Positions 51,117 through 62,028 of a DNA stretch of 64,000 nt are shown piece by piece. Position numbers and translations under genes: made by a program. The notes under the pieces were generated by a model, which was given only the letters and a program-made list of their open reading frames with translations, was not told where the DNA came from and ran no database searches. Origin of the DNA: Vespula vulgaris. Taxonomy: Eukaryota > Arthropoda > Insecta > Hymenoptera > Vespidae. The DNA is taken from positions 1,027,070 through 1,091,069 of the forward strand of contig NC_066587.1 in NCBI RefSeq assembly GCF_905475345.1. Reading direction: 5' to 3'. How positions within the stretch are numbered: the stretch's first letter is position 1; each line of letters starts with the position of its first letter.

Positions 51117-52461
51117 GATTAATTAGAAAATATTGAATAATTTATGTATGTTTCAATTTAGACATTAAAAAAGAACTCTTCCTAAGAGCGATTTTATAAT
51201 TATTTCTTTGATCTAGCAAAACCATTCACGTTTGAACAATGTAATTACAATTGGTATGTCACATTTCATGGAAGTGAGAGAACTATGTAATAAAATAATT
51301 GTCAACTTATGTTACTCGTTGGAATGAACTTGACTGAAGAAAAGAAACGCAATATTAATTTATCTAAAATTAAATATAAAACATAAGGAACGACCTAAAT
51401 ACGTATATAATAGTATTTAACGAATTCCAAGAATCCTCGAACTTCCTACCACTTCCAGCTCAAATTTGTTGCACTGATAAATATCGCAGACGCCCTCTTT
51501 ACTATCAACGGGTAAACGCAGAAATACATATATATTTTATCAAGGTATACGTCGATAAGATATTATCATATGATTAAATAAAGATTCACAGCTGTGGTGG
51601 TCACAAATAAAATGGCGACGCCAAGTGGCCATCACTGAAAGTTAAAGGCCGGATATTAACCTAGAAAATATAACTATAATTGATATAATACGATACAAGT
51701 ATTCGATCTAATAAAATATTCGAACTAAAAAATTAGATTATATTCGTGACGAATTAATGTCGATTTAATAATATTTCGAAAATTCATTATTGTTTAAATA
51801 ATTATACGGATCCTTATTAATTATTAATTATTATTTCTAATAAACTATATATTAAAGTATTAAAAATATCCTATAAATTATTTAAATAAATATTAAATAA
51901 TCGGAAAAGATTATTAACTAAGTGAACGAACACGGAATAACAGAACTAGGATGTTTACTCTTCGAAATACGACGATCGACTGATCTATTGTAACCTTCCA
52001 AAGTCATTTGTATCTTTCGAGTTCGATTTCGTTTATATCATTGTAAACAAAACAAAACGGATGACTTTCACAGTGATGTAGAGTGATGTAATCAGTCTTT
52101 TGTAGGATTTCATCGAGTAAAGATCGTCAGCTGTAATTAATCATACAAATTTCACGTACGTATATTAATATTAATTAAATTTTCTCTCCTAACCTACGCA
52201 GCAACTTCCAAGATTGGTTAGGATTTAATAATTAATATTACTGTCGACTAATATATTTATTATAAAATATTAATTTAATATATTTATTATAAGATTAGTA
52301 TATAAGTTATATTATAAGCGTTATTATATATAAAAGTATTATATAAGCGAATTAATCAATGATGCTGGTACATTTACTCGTTAGTTATTCGTAAGGCACG
52401 TGTGCAATCGTCGGTGTAAACGAAAGTAATTCTAGTATAAAAAATATTTTGTATAAAAAAT
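51117..52461. other. divergent space between SFT2 and the microgene
   Basis: AT-rich with two GC-richer stretches, about 51440-51520 and 51590-51660 (the latter with ATGGCGACGCC). It is the presumed bidirectional promoter for the SFT2-family gene and the small plus-strand gene. No coding exon is visible. Confidence 0.5.
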
Positions 52462-53008
52462 ATGATAAAAAGCAAGGGATGGAAGGTCAGTGTTTTACAA
52501 TATTTTGTTTTAATTAAAATATCGAACGGTAGGATGTAATAATTATGAAGGATGGTGAAATATGATATTTTCGTCGTAAAATTTTCTTTTAGGTTATACA
52601 GCCTTACTTTTCATTAATAAAATTTTGTAAGAAAGATATGATCACAGGTAATTCGAAGAATTTATTTCGTGTATATTTGTAATTAAGACAATATAGAATT
52701 GCCGTTATTCGTTAGTAAACATAGATACGAACGTAGTTCTATTTACTCTTTTAGGGCGAGTGCTAATTCGGCAAAATAGTGTAAGTGGACGTCAGATAAT
52801 CAATTTTATAACGATAGAAGATTTTCGTCAACGATATTATCGTGATTTATCGACGAAAAAAAAGTTGAGTACATCGATGTAAGTCTCATAATATATCCAC
52901 GAAGAAACAACGAAGTTTCGTAAGAAAAAATATTTCATATGTGAAACATAAAATGTCTAATATTTTTTCAGCACAGATGATCTAAATAATTTCATATTAA
53001 GTGATTAG
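52462..53008 (+). CDS. four-exon microgene, 79 residues, unknown function
   Basis: Exons 52462-52485, 52593-52647, 52755-52878 and 52972-53008. Each junction has consensus sites (AAG|gtcagt, ttttag|GTT, ACAG|gtaatt, ttttag|GGC, CGAT|gtaagt, ttttcag|CAC) and the phases 0, 1, 2 agree, ending at TAG. The protein is basic, starts MIKSKGWKV, contains KKDMITGRVLIRQNSVSGR and DFRQRYYRDLSTKKK, and ends in an acidic NNFILSD. It has no signal peptide, membrane segment or cysteine pattern. All exons are too short to stand out singly. An in-frame stop lies shortly before the ATG. Its stop lies only 60 bases from the stop of the convergent CFAP100 gene, so 3' ends probably overlap. I do not recognise a family. 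Confidence 0.6.
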
Positions 53009-53068
53009 AACATCATACATACGTACATTTTATATTCGTCGAATTTTCATCAATATTATTCTATAATT

Positions 53069-55848
53069 TTAGTTTATAATTTCTGAAGGGATTTCAGAAA
53101 TTTCTTCTTTTTTAACCGTAAATGTCAGATCAAAATCATCAGGAAATTTAGAACGATATTTTGTAAAGTCTTCGCGTTTACAATAATTTGTAAAGAAAGT
53201 TAAATACTGCATTTCTTCTTCCGTTGGTTCAGCATAAGAAGCTACCTTTTTTACTTTCTTATAGATCGGTTCTGAGCGCCATTTTAATTGTCGTTTAGTT
53301 ATTATAGGCCTTTGCATGATACGGATTAATGAATCTAATAATTGAAGCATCAGATCGAACTAGAATAGAAGAAAAGATAACAAGACGATTAGGTTAATTT
53401 GATTGAATTGGCAAAGAGAGGAAAGAAGATAATATAATATAAAGTATAATATATATTAAATTAATTTTTGTTAGCTTATTCATTAATATACAGTAGGTAT
53501 ATTAATGTAAACAATATTGTAATATTATATAAAATATTATATTATAATATATTCTTTACATAATAATTATAAACAAAAAATTGTGTAACCTTTCTAGCAG
53601 CATCTTCGGCTTCTTTGATAGCTTTGAGTTCTTGTTTGAAACCTTCTTTTTCACATTTTCTAACTATTTCACGAGGTAAAGTATCCAATTCTAAATTGAG
53701 TTTTTCATGAGTCTTTTCAATCATCTTTATCATAGTGAAGCTATTGAGTTTACCATCATTAGGTGCTATGCAAGTTTCATATGCATCCTCAATGTAGACA
53801 TATATACAAAGAATATCTTCAGAACACACTAAATCACGAAATACACCTTGCAAAAGGTAATTTGCGTAGTTATGCAAATTCGTTGCTCTTTCCTCTGTTT
53901 TATAAATCAAATCCTAGATTAAAAAATATTAGAGAAAGGATCGTGATTTATTAATCGATGTTATCTCAATGAATGAAACGCATGTGTGATTAGAAACAAT
54001 CATAGTGATTGGTGGGAGAAATCACCATTTTATTATTTCATCATTTTCTTTCCACATATCTTATGTAGTCTCATTATATTCTTTTCTAAATATATATATG
54101 TATATAAATATATATATAATATGTTGATAATGTGTCTATTGAAAAAATACCATATATATTTATACTATATATATCTTAAAACATAAAAATATATTTTTTA
54201 TGATTAATATGATCTACAAATTAAGAATATAATTCTATTAAGAATATAACGCAATTGGTACAAATATAAATATTACACATACACATATTATTATTTGCAT
54301 AGATTAAATATACGTGGAAAGAAAAATTGGAGAAAAAAAAAAAAAAGTAGACTACCTCCATTATATCTTTTATTATATACCTACTTCCAATTCTGCAACA
54401 TTATCAATAATTTCATCGAATTCATGTTCTATTCGATTTTCAGCTTCTGTAACCTCTGATAGCATTTTAACTAAAGGTTCTTCTAATGATTCCAAATGTA
54501 TCAAGGAATTTAAATTTTGTAACTCTATCGCTTCTAATACGTGTAACAGATCGGATGGATCCTCGAAGTAGAGATCAGGAGGACCTGCTCCCATTAAATC
54601 TTCTTCGAACATATCTATGAAAAAATTTTAACATTAACGAAAGAAAAGAAAAAAAAAAAAAAAAAAAAGCAACTATTAGATGAGCGGCCAAAAAAATATA
54701 AATCAGAATTATTAGTTTTGTAGAGAAGTACTTTTAACAAAAAAATCAAATGTTAGATATTAGATTCTAAACTCACAAAATATAAATAGGTGCGAAAATG
54801 TTAAAAATATAAGTACTTATTAAACATTCAAGAGATGCAACTTGTTCAGCCATCCTGTAACGTCTAAAAATGTCTTCAGTAGTCCCAAAAAATATGCTTT
54901 CTCCTGATTGCGAACGATAGATCCAATCGTATTCGTTTCTCCATGAAATCGGTGAAATTTGATATAAAAATCTTTGACAGGTCTTTGCCAATCTCCAATT
55001 TTCCTCCCAATAATACAAATCCAGTCTAATTTGACCGCATTGCTTATCCAACAAAATTCTTTTTTCATTTATTGCCGAAGTTAATTTCACTTCCTCTTCG
55101 GCTTTCCTCAAAATAACCATGCTCTCTTCGTGATCCTTCGATAAGAAATTTTCGAAGATACTGACGTACGTACGATATTGACGCTTAAAAAAAAAAGAAA
55201 GGAAAAAAAAATTAGATTAAGGGAATTAATTGATCTTATAATTAAAATTAATGAATAAAGATTGTAATATAATTCTTTTTCTCTTTCGTAATCTCTATTT
55301 TGTAATGTTTTTTCTTTTGTTGTAATTTTTGTTTTACTTTGATCTTGCTTAATCTTCTTCGTTCCTCGTCAAATTGTTGTTCGATAAGAATACAAAGATC
55401 ACGTTGTTCACCAGCAAGTAGTTTGCTTCTTAAAATCTGTCGGAGATCGTCGATATATTGACAAAGAGAAAATTTCTCTTTTACCAAACCACCAGCTGTT
55501 TCTGTGAAATATTCCGGATTTATATCGGTTATGGCAAATATTTCTTTCAATTCTTTATGTTTCTTTTTTTCTTTTATTTCTGCAGGCACGTCCACCTATA
55601 TTTTATACAAACACACGTATATATAATATATGTAATATATAACAATATTAATATAAAATATATAATGCTATATATAAAATACAGTAAATAGTATTATTTA
55701 TAAATAAATTTTAGTATAATTTATTGAAAAATATAAAAATAAATAATATTATTTATTGTATTTTATATATATATAAATAAATAGTATTATTATTATATAA
55801 ATTATATGTAAAAAATATAATACTATAATCATAATTATAATACTACAA

Positions 55849-55889
<41 letters not shown>

Positions 55890-56556
55890 TACACACACAA
55901 TGCATTAACTATACAATTAATTAATATAAATTTATTAATTAATTATAAATGAACAATAATAGATATCTGATCATAACATGATAATAATGATAATAAGAAT
56001 AATAATAATAATTGTATCGACAAATAGAAATGATTCCAAATGATAGTCTATATATATTTTTAAATCATTTTCTATATATATTATTGATAACTTACTCGCA
56101 ATCTTCTAAGAATATCACTACGCGGGTGCAGAATACTTTCATGTTTAGCATGGCTTAATATATGTCGTGCTTTAACAGCTTCACGTGTTCGAGCTTTCCA
56201 AAATTGAAAATACGCGAACATATTAGAACACGATGGAAATTCGAATGGTGATTGTTCAATATTGACGTTTCTAGCTTTTCCTAAGTGTTCATGTCCACTG
56301 GTGAAATAATAACGTGTCCTAAATATAAAAAAAGAAGAAAGAGAAAAATTACATTAAATCTTCGATTTTTTTAATTAATTAATTTTCTTTTTTACCTGAT
56401 TAACTTACGACGATGAGAATCGGTATTCGCACGAGCACTTCGTTTAATTAATTTTCTTTTTCGGATTTGACTAGATAAACGAAATGCTTCTTCGATTTTT
56501 CGTAATCTCGAAAAATTATCTGTCGTTGATATTGTATTATTCATGCTCGATGCCAT
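53069..56556 (-). CDS. CFAP100: cilia- and flagella-associated protein 100 (CCDC37)
   Basis: Seven exons in order: 56556-56396, 56318-56096, 55595-55338, 55183-54817, 54614-54385, 53913-53590 and 53359-53069; frame closes to 617 residues (human about 611). The central DUF4200 coiled coil spans roughly residues 160-300. The family motif LYFEDPSDLLHVL (human LYFTEPQQLLDVF) follows near 351, and the C-terminal hallmark is EEEMQYLTFFT. CFAP100 works with CFAP73 in the modifier-of-inner-arms complex that ties inner dynein f/I1 to the axoneme. In an insect this means sperm flagella and chordotonal cilia. Exon 3 ends at IK|gtaaaa; reading on would add Lys-rich residues that have no counterpart in the human protein. 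Confidence 0.92.
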
Positions 56557-57680
56557 TTTGGATTTTAATTATTTTTAAACTATTATGAAAATTGTATATT
56601 TTATCGATTAAATTCGATACATTTTTCCTTTCTTTCTTTCTTTCTTTTTTTTTTTTTAATTTTTTTATTCATTCAAAATTTATTATATATATATATATAT
56701 ATATTTATTTATATACTCGATAGTTAATATTTATCTTTAAATTTAATTTTCTTAATCGTTATAATAATTTGCATAGATACATACCTTGAATGATCGTACT
56801 TCCTATTTCTTTTTATCAAAACTTTTGTCCTCGTTTTATAACAATGAATTCTATTTTCCTGTCTTAACGGTATACAACACAGTTAATGGTGTTTCTTAAT
56901 TACGTTGTGAACCTAAAGAATAGGTCGTTGATGACCGTAACTAGTTGTAACACTTTTCTCCTATTATTATTACGATTCATCTCAAACATATCCGTGTGAA
57001 AGAAATAAAGAGTGTCATCGTTTTAAAATAATCTTTATTAGATCGATAGATAGAGATAGAGAAAGAGAGAAAGAGAAAATTTGTTTGACATGCGCTTTTC
57101 GTTGCGATAGTTATCGTCGAAATAAGTCAAATCTTATTCGCATGCGCACGAGCGCATTATGCGTTTATTTACTATATAAGGTGACGCATATAAAATGTTA
57201 GGTACGTATATAATACAATATAATATATTATATTCGTATTATTTTTTCATAATTATATTTCTCTTTTAAATTAATTTTTTGTTCCAGCGAGAATAAGTCA
57301 ATTGATTATAGAATAATTACATTAACGTGATTTTATAATTAGCAAATGGGAAGAGGATATATCATTTTTAATTTTAAATATTATTGGACTATCTAATTTT
57401 TGGATATCTTTTAAATGTATTATTTACTTATACTATACTGTACTATATTCTATATTATTCATTTACTACAATTTACTATTTTGTGAAATATTCAAAATTC
57501 GTATACTATTCTATAAAACAAAGTAAATACGATACTTCGTAAAAATAATACTTATTTTATGTTGTGAAAAGAAAAAATATTTTTCAGAGTTTCAAAGAGA
57601 CGAACAATAATATATTTATTGCTAATAAATAACTAATTGTAGTTACACCGATTCGATGTAATATCTATCTATCTACATAT
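56557..57680. other. upstream region of CFAP100 and 3' region of the secreted-protein gene
   Basis: TA tract at 56685-56705 and pyrimidine run at 56628-56658. An NRF1-like CGCATGCGCA lies at 57139-57148 with further GCGC words around it, suggesting a promoter about 585 bases 5' of CFAP100. The remainder is AT-rich without exons. Confidence 0.5.
57139..57148. promoter_or_regulatory. NRF1-like site CGCATGCGCA
   Basis: Close match to the NRF1/Ewg motif, followed by CGAGCGCATTATGCG. It is the only GC-rich patch in this spacer and may belong to the CFAP100 promoter. Confidence 0.4.
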
Positions 57681-58481
57681 CTATCCATAACTAATGGTAT
57701 ATCCCATAGAAATCATAAGAGCTTCCTTGATAGCAGGATGCAATTGTCGTTCGATGTAACTGGTCAATGTTCTACTGGCACCACGAAGAAAAATATCTTC
57801 CATTTCTCTGGCAATATATTCTTTTGATTGCCAGCTTCGATTATTACCATTATCATCATCGTTATTATCAACGTTTTCGTCATCGTCATTAAGACCAGAC
57901 ATGAAAATGTCATAAATATTTTCATCCAATAAAAGAGTTTCTCTAGATTCTACTCTTGGTGATTCATTAAATGTATATTCCCTTTTAAAATTTGATTTCT
58001 CTTCATGGCAATCGTCGATAGTTTCGTTTTTTAATAAATTAACAGAATGATCAAGAAGATCAATAGTCGTGGTTGTCGTCGTTGATTCGATCGTCGATTC
58101 TTTAGCCTCCGAAAGTTTTTTACCATTGACCAATGCAGTTACAAAATCATTCGGTGTTATCTCGATCTCCGTTGAGGATTTATTAGATCCTTGACGATCC
58201 TCGGTATTATCTTTATCTTTTTTATTCGCAGTCGTTGTTAAATCGTTCGTATTACGTTTTGTAATTCCTCTTTTTCGACGTACAGCTGATTTAGTGATCC
58301 AAAGATTATTTCTCCAGGTACCTAAGTTTCTTATTTGTCCACTTGAAGTACGTGCAACTCGACTTTCGTTTGCTATTGAAAGATCTACATCCTCAGAGAC
58401 GGTGAATAAGCGACGTGGTTCAGCTGATAATACAGAAAGCTAAAAAATAAATGTAACAAAAAAAAATATATTAATAATTGA

Positions 58482-58521
<40 letters not shown>

Positions 58522-59122
58522 TTTAGAATCGTTTTAAAAATCAATTATTCTTTCTCATGAGTTTTAAAATGAAGTTGGCTTGTAGTTGAAAAATTTCTAA
58601 ACAAAAATCAAAAATTATGTCTAAGAGTAATCGATTTTAAAAATCATTTAGAAACTTTTGATTTATCCTGTATAAGAATATATTTAATTTCAATTAACAC
58701 GATTTATTATACTTAATTACTTCGTCACGAGGAGGATAATAAGGTGGCCACTTGTCCTGTCTTTTAAGCTGTTTGTCATGACGATGTGGATGACATCCAT
58801 AAGCGTAGAGCGAAGCAAATCGTGGCTCCAAAAAACTCGATTCCGTACGTATACGCATTTGTCCACGAGCTCTGGCGATTGTACCAGTGAAAATATCTAT
58901 ACCAGCTTGTCTCAAACGTAGAGTCATTCTACATGATTCTAAAGGTATATGAGATCGTCGTTCTTCTCTCATCAACAACGATACTGTTCCCGATACTGAT
59001 AAATCGTTGAATGTTACTCTGGTTTTTAATGAATTATTCGAAGGTTCGAAAAAACATTTTTCTACTCTTGCCCATGAACTTCCTCGACTTCTTCCACTCT
59101 GTGGAAACTAATATATAACTAC

Positions 59123-59155
<33 letters not shown>

Positions 59156-59612
59156 TTATTATATGTATTTATTACATATATTATATAATAATTACATATA
59201 TATTAATAATTCATATATATGTAATTTATGTATTATATATAATATAATTATAGTAATTGTATAATTGTAATAATTTATTATTATTTTTTATAATAATTAT
59301 TTTCACATTAATTATTATTATTATTTAAAGATAATAAAAATAATATACCTTAACTGCGATCCGTGAAATCGTCATTGCTAATGGCGCCGAACGTAATTCT
59401 TCCTGATAATTTGGTTCTCGACCTTCTCCCTCTTCTAATCTATTCCTTCTTCTATTCGAATCTCTCTGAAGTGCATCCAAAGCACGTTCCAATCTTTCAC
59501 CGCAACCATCTCTATTTCCAATTGTTGTATCACTTTCTGAAGTCGTCCAATCGAACGTAATAAATATTAACATCAACAACAATGGCCAGGTTTTGATCTT
59601 GTACGATGGCAT
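57681..59612 (-). CDS. insect secreted protein with furin-type site, unknown function
   Basis: Three coding exons in order: 59612-59349, 59098-58721 and 58439-57681, with phase-0 joins, 466 residues. Residues 1-26 form a signal peptide (KTWPLLLMLIFITF). The N-terminal half has a conserved-looking core with four cysteines (RDGCGER, EKCFFEP, LESCRMTL, AYGCHPH) and alternating strand-like stretches such as VTFNDLSVSGTVSLL. RRKR at 268-271 is a probable proprotein-convertase site. A Thr/Asn/Asp-rich linker follows, then a distinct C-terminus, ARTLTSYIERQ-like in style (REMEDIFLRGASRTL.. to MGYTISYG). The N-terminal half recalls the takeout/JHBP lipid-carrier fold only vaguely. Upstream untranslated exons may lie near 59940-60240. 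Confidence 0.75.
58492..58516. repeat. (TA)n tract in intron 2 of the secreted-protein gene
   Basis: Short pure TA array inside the intron between 58721 and 58439. Confidence 0.85.
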
Positions 59613-60545
59613 AACCTAATGAATTCATTTAAGGAAGATAATATTTTTGTTAATTCAAGAGATAAAAGAATTTTTTTTGAAATATAAACATCAACTACAT
59701 GTTACGTCCAAGATTATCGTAAAATAAATTAAATAAATAAATATTTGCGAAAAAGACGATTTTTTTTTTTTTTTTTACGAATTAATTAGAAGTCATACAT
59801 GAAAGAAAATTTATGAGAAAAATAAAATTTTTAATCATAAAGAGACAAAAAAATATTTCCAAAGTCTTGTCAAATATATCGACAGATATATATTATAAAC
59901 ACACACACACATACACACACATACACATATTGTATATCCTGTGTAGAAACTCGGTGAACTCGTACTTCTTAAACAGAGCATGAATACGTCTTCCTTCCGT
60001 CTATTTCAGCGAGAGTCGGTGAAACTAGGAAACGATTTCGAGAGAGGTTTGTCTTTTCGTTTGGAACGTCCACAAATTTTCTTACAATCATTCTCTTCGA
60101 TCTTTGTATAATTTGAAAATAATCGAAATTGATCACGTGATTTTAATTTAAATACGTTCGGCAATCCTCGGTTATTCTCGGTCGATACTTCGTATGGCGC
60201 CATTTAGAAATCAAGATTGCATTCGATCGGTACAGACAGATAACCTATACACCCTATTCATGAATATGTAAGTACTTATCCGTTTCCTAAGAATACAAAA
60301 ACTTGAAAGGTCTTACGACAGTCATACTAAATTCTCATTGTCGATTGCTATCGATATTTTTATGGTTCGATAATTATATTTACGAGATTAAACAAATTTT
60401 ACATCTTTTCAATTAAAAAATATTTTATTTCATTCACAATATTTATTGCTATCCCATGTTTAAATATAAAACATAATTATTATGATATTCTCAAAAATTG
60501 TACTATCATTTTTTTTAATCAAATTTTACTTATATATATATATAT

Positions 60546-60548
<3 letters not shown>

Positions 60549-60584
<36 letters not shown>
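60549..60584. repeat. (GT)n microsatellite
   Basis: Pure array of about 18 units. Confidence 0.95.
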
Positions 60585-60588
<4 letters not shown>

Positions 60589-61764
60589 CAGAGAAAAGCA
60601 GTATACTTACTCTATCGAATTTTCCAGATCAACTTTCTCCTTAAAAATCAGCAATAAAAAAATGTTTCTCCTTCTTCTTTCTCTTGTCCTCCTTCGGTAA
60701 CGCAAATTCAAATTCAAGATATACGAGTAGCAGTCGGTAAAAAAAAAGAAGTCAGTGATGGTTAGAATCAACTTATATGACTTCTTGAAGCTAAGGCAGA
60801 TAAAAGAACAATGAAAGTGGCTGTGTGGATACGTGCTACGATGTCTTCCAAAGCAAACCAAATGGGAAGCATTGGCGGTTTCCTTTCCTTTCGGTACCGT
60901 CAAGAAGTAGTGTCGAAGGAAGGTGGAGATATTACGATATAGCCTATGAATCTAGGACACTCGCTTTTAAACGAATCGTTCTTTGATTTATCTCGAAATC
61001 CTCGCATCCTGTCAATATTTTTTCTTTTTCTATTCGAGCGATTCCCTTTTCCGCAACACCGATTTATTCTTTTAAAATTCATTAGAATACTGTATTACCG
61101 TCTGCAGATAAAAAGAATTATATAGAAGATCTAATAATCGATCGGTAATTTTGACAAAAAATATATTTGACTTCTTTTTTTCTTTTTGTTTAAACGCGCA
61201 TTTAAATTATTACACATTCGTATGATTAAATATGTTTATATTATTTGCCGCCAGATGGCTTTGAATTCACCTTTTCGTAAAATGCAAATGTTTCATTCGT
61301 GAAATTACTTTTATCCCCATTTGCGAGTATCTTTTATTCTTCGATAAACATTTTTCATTTTTATTCATTCGAAAAAAAAAAAAAACAATATTACACAGAA
61401 ATCTTTTATTCGAAACAAAACATAGTGATATTCCTTGGCATGACAATTGCAACAGTAGCGACAAACATTGAACAGTAGCTCGTATAGGAAGTGCAAACTA
61501 GGAGAATGAAAAAGAGTGGGGATAATGCGCAATCTGTTCCACAACTTTGCACACATCTCTGTTCTGTTCGTTTCTTCGGTTTCCTCTTATTCGACGTTAA
61601 TTAATATCATTCTGACAGGTAACAATGCAAAGATTTATTAGTTAGATCAGTATTGATCAATTTGCAAAAATGAAGAATATCTTTTTATTTGATCTATGTT
61701 TTTAATAAATATCGTAACGTTAATTATAGGTTTAGATTTAATATATTTGACAAGGAGACAACTA

Positions 61765-61788
61765 CACGTGCTGTTCCGGTCACACGTG
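61765..61788. promoter_or_regulatory. twin CACGTG E-boxes 5' of TyrRS
   Basis: CACGTG at 61765-61770 and 61783-61788, 18 bases apart, about 240 bases 5' of the TyrRS start codon. This fits Myc/Max-type control of a translation gene. Confidence 0.45.
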
Positions 61789-62028
61789 GTTTTTGTTTCA
61801 ATATGTCTTTAATATATCTTGATTTTTATTAATTCACTTATATGTATTGTGTTGCTAGAAAAAATTTATAACGAATAATATTATGACGATAATGATTAGA
61901 TGATGCAATAGTTTCTTATTTTCGCTTATTATACATTCATTTCGCTTATTAATAAATTTAGTTAAAACTTATCAATTTATCAAACAAATTGTTTACATGA
62001 CCTTTGTTCTAGACACGATACAACCAAA

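Larger units (their letters stand above)
59613..62028. other. divergent space between the secreted-protein and TyrRS genes
   Basis: Contains CA/AC repeats near 59898-59930, (GT)n at 60549-60584, a CACGTG at about 60135 and two more at 61765-61770 and 61783-61788. Open frames in this space have random composition. A TTCTAG acceptor directly before the TyrRS start (near 62009-62014) suggests a 5' untranslated exon further left. Confidence 0.5.

Noticed and set aside
60006..60203. 65-codon frame on - upstream of the secreted-protein gene
   Set aside because: Considered as an added N-terminal exon, but the signal peptide at 59612 is a better start; this part is more likely untranslated.
61365..61556. 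Overlapping frames on - near 61.3-61.6 kb
   Set aside because: Random composition, containing a poly-A/T run, and no splice-consistent extension.
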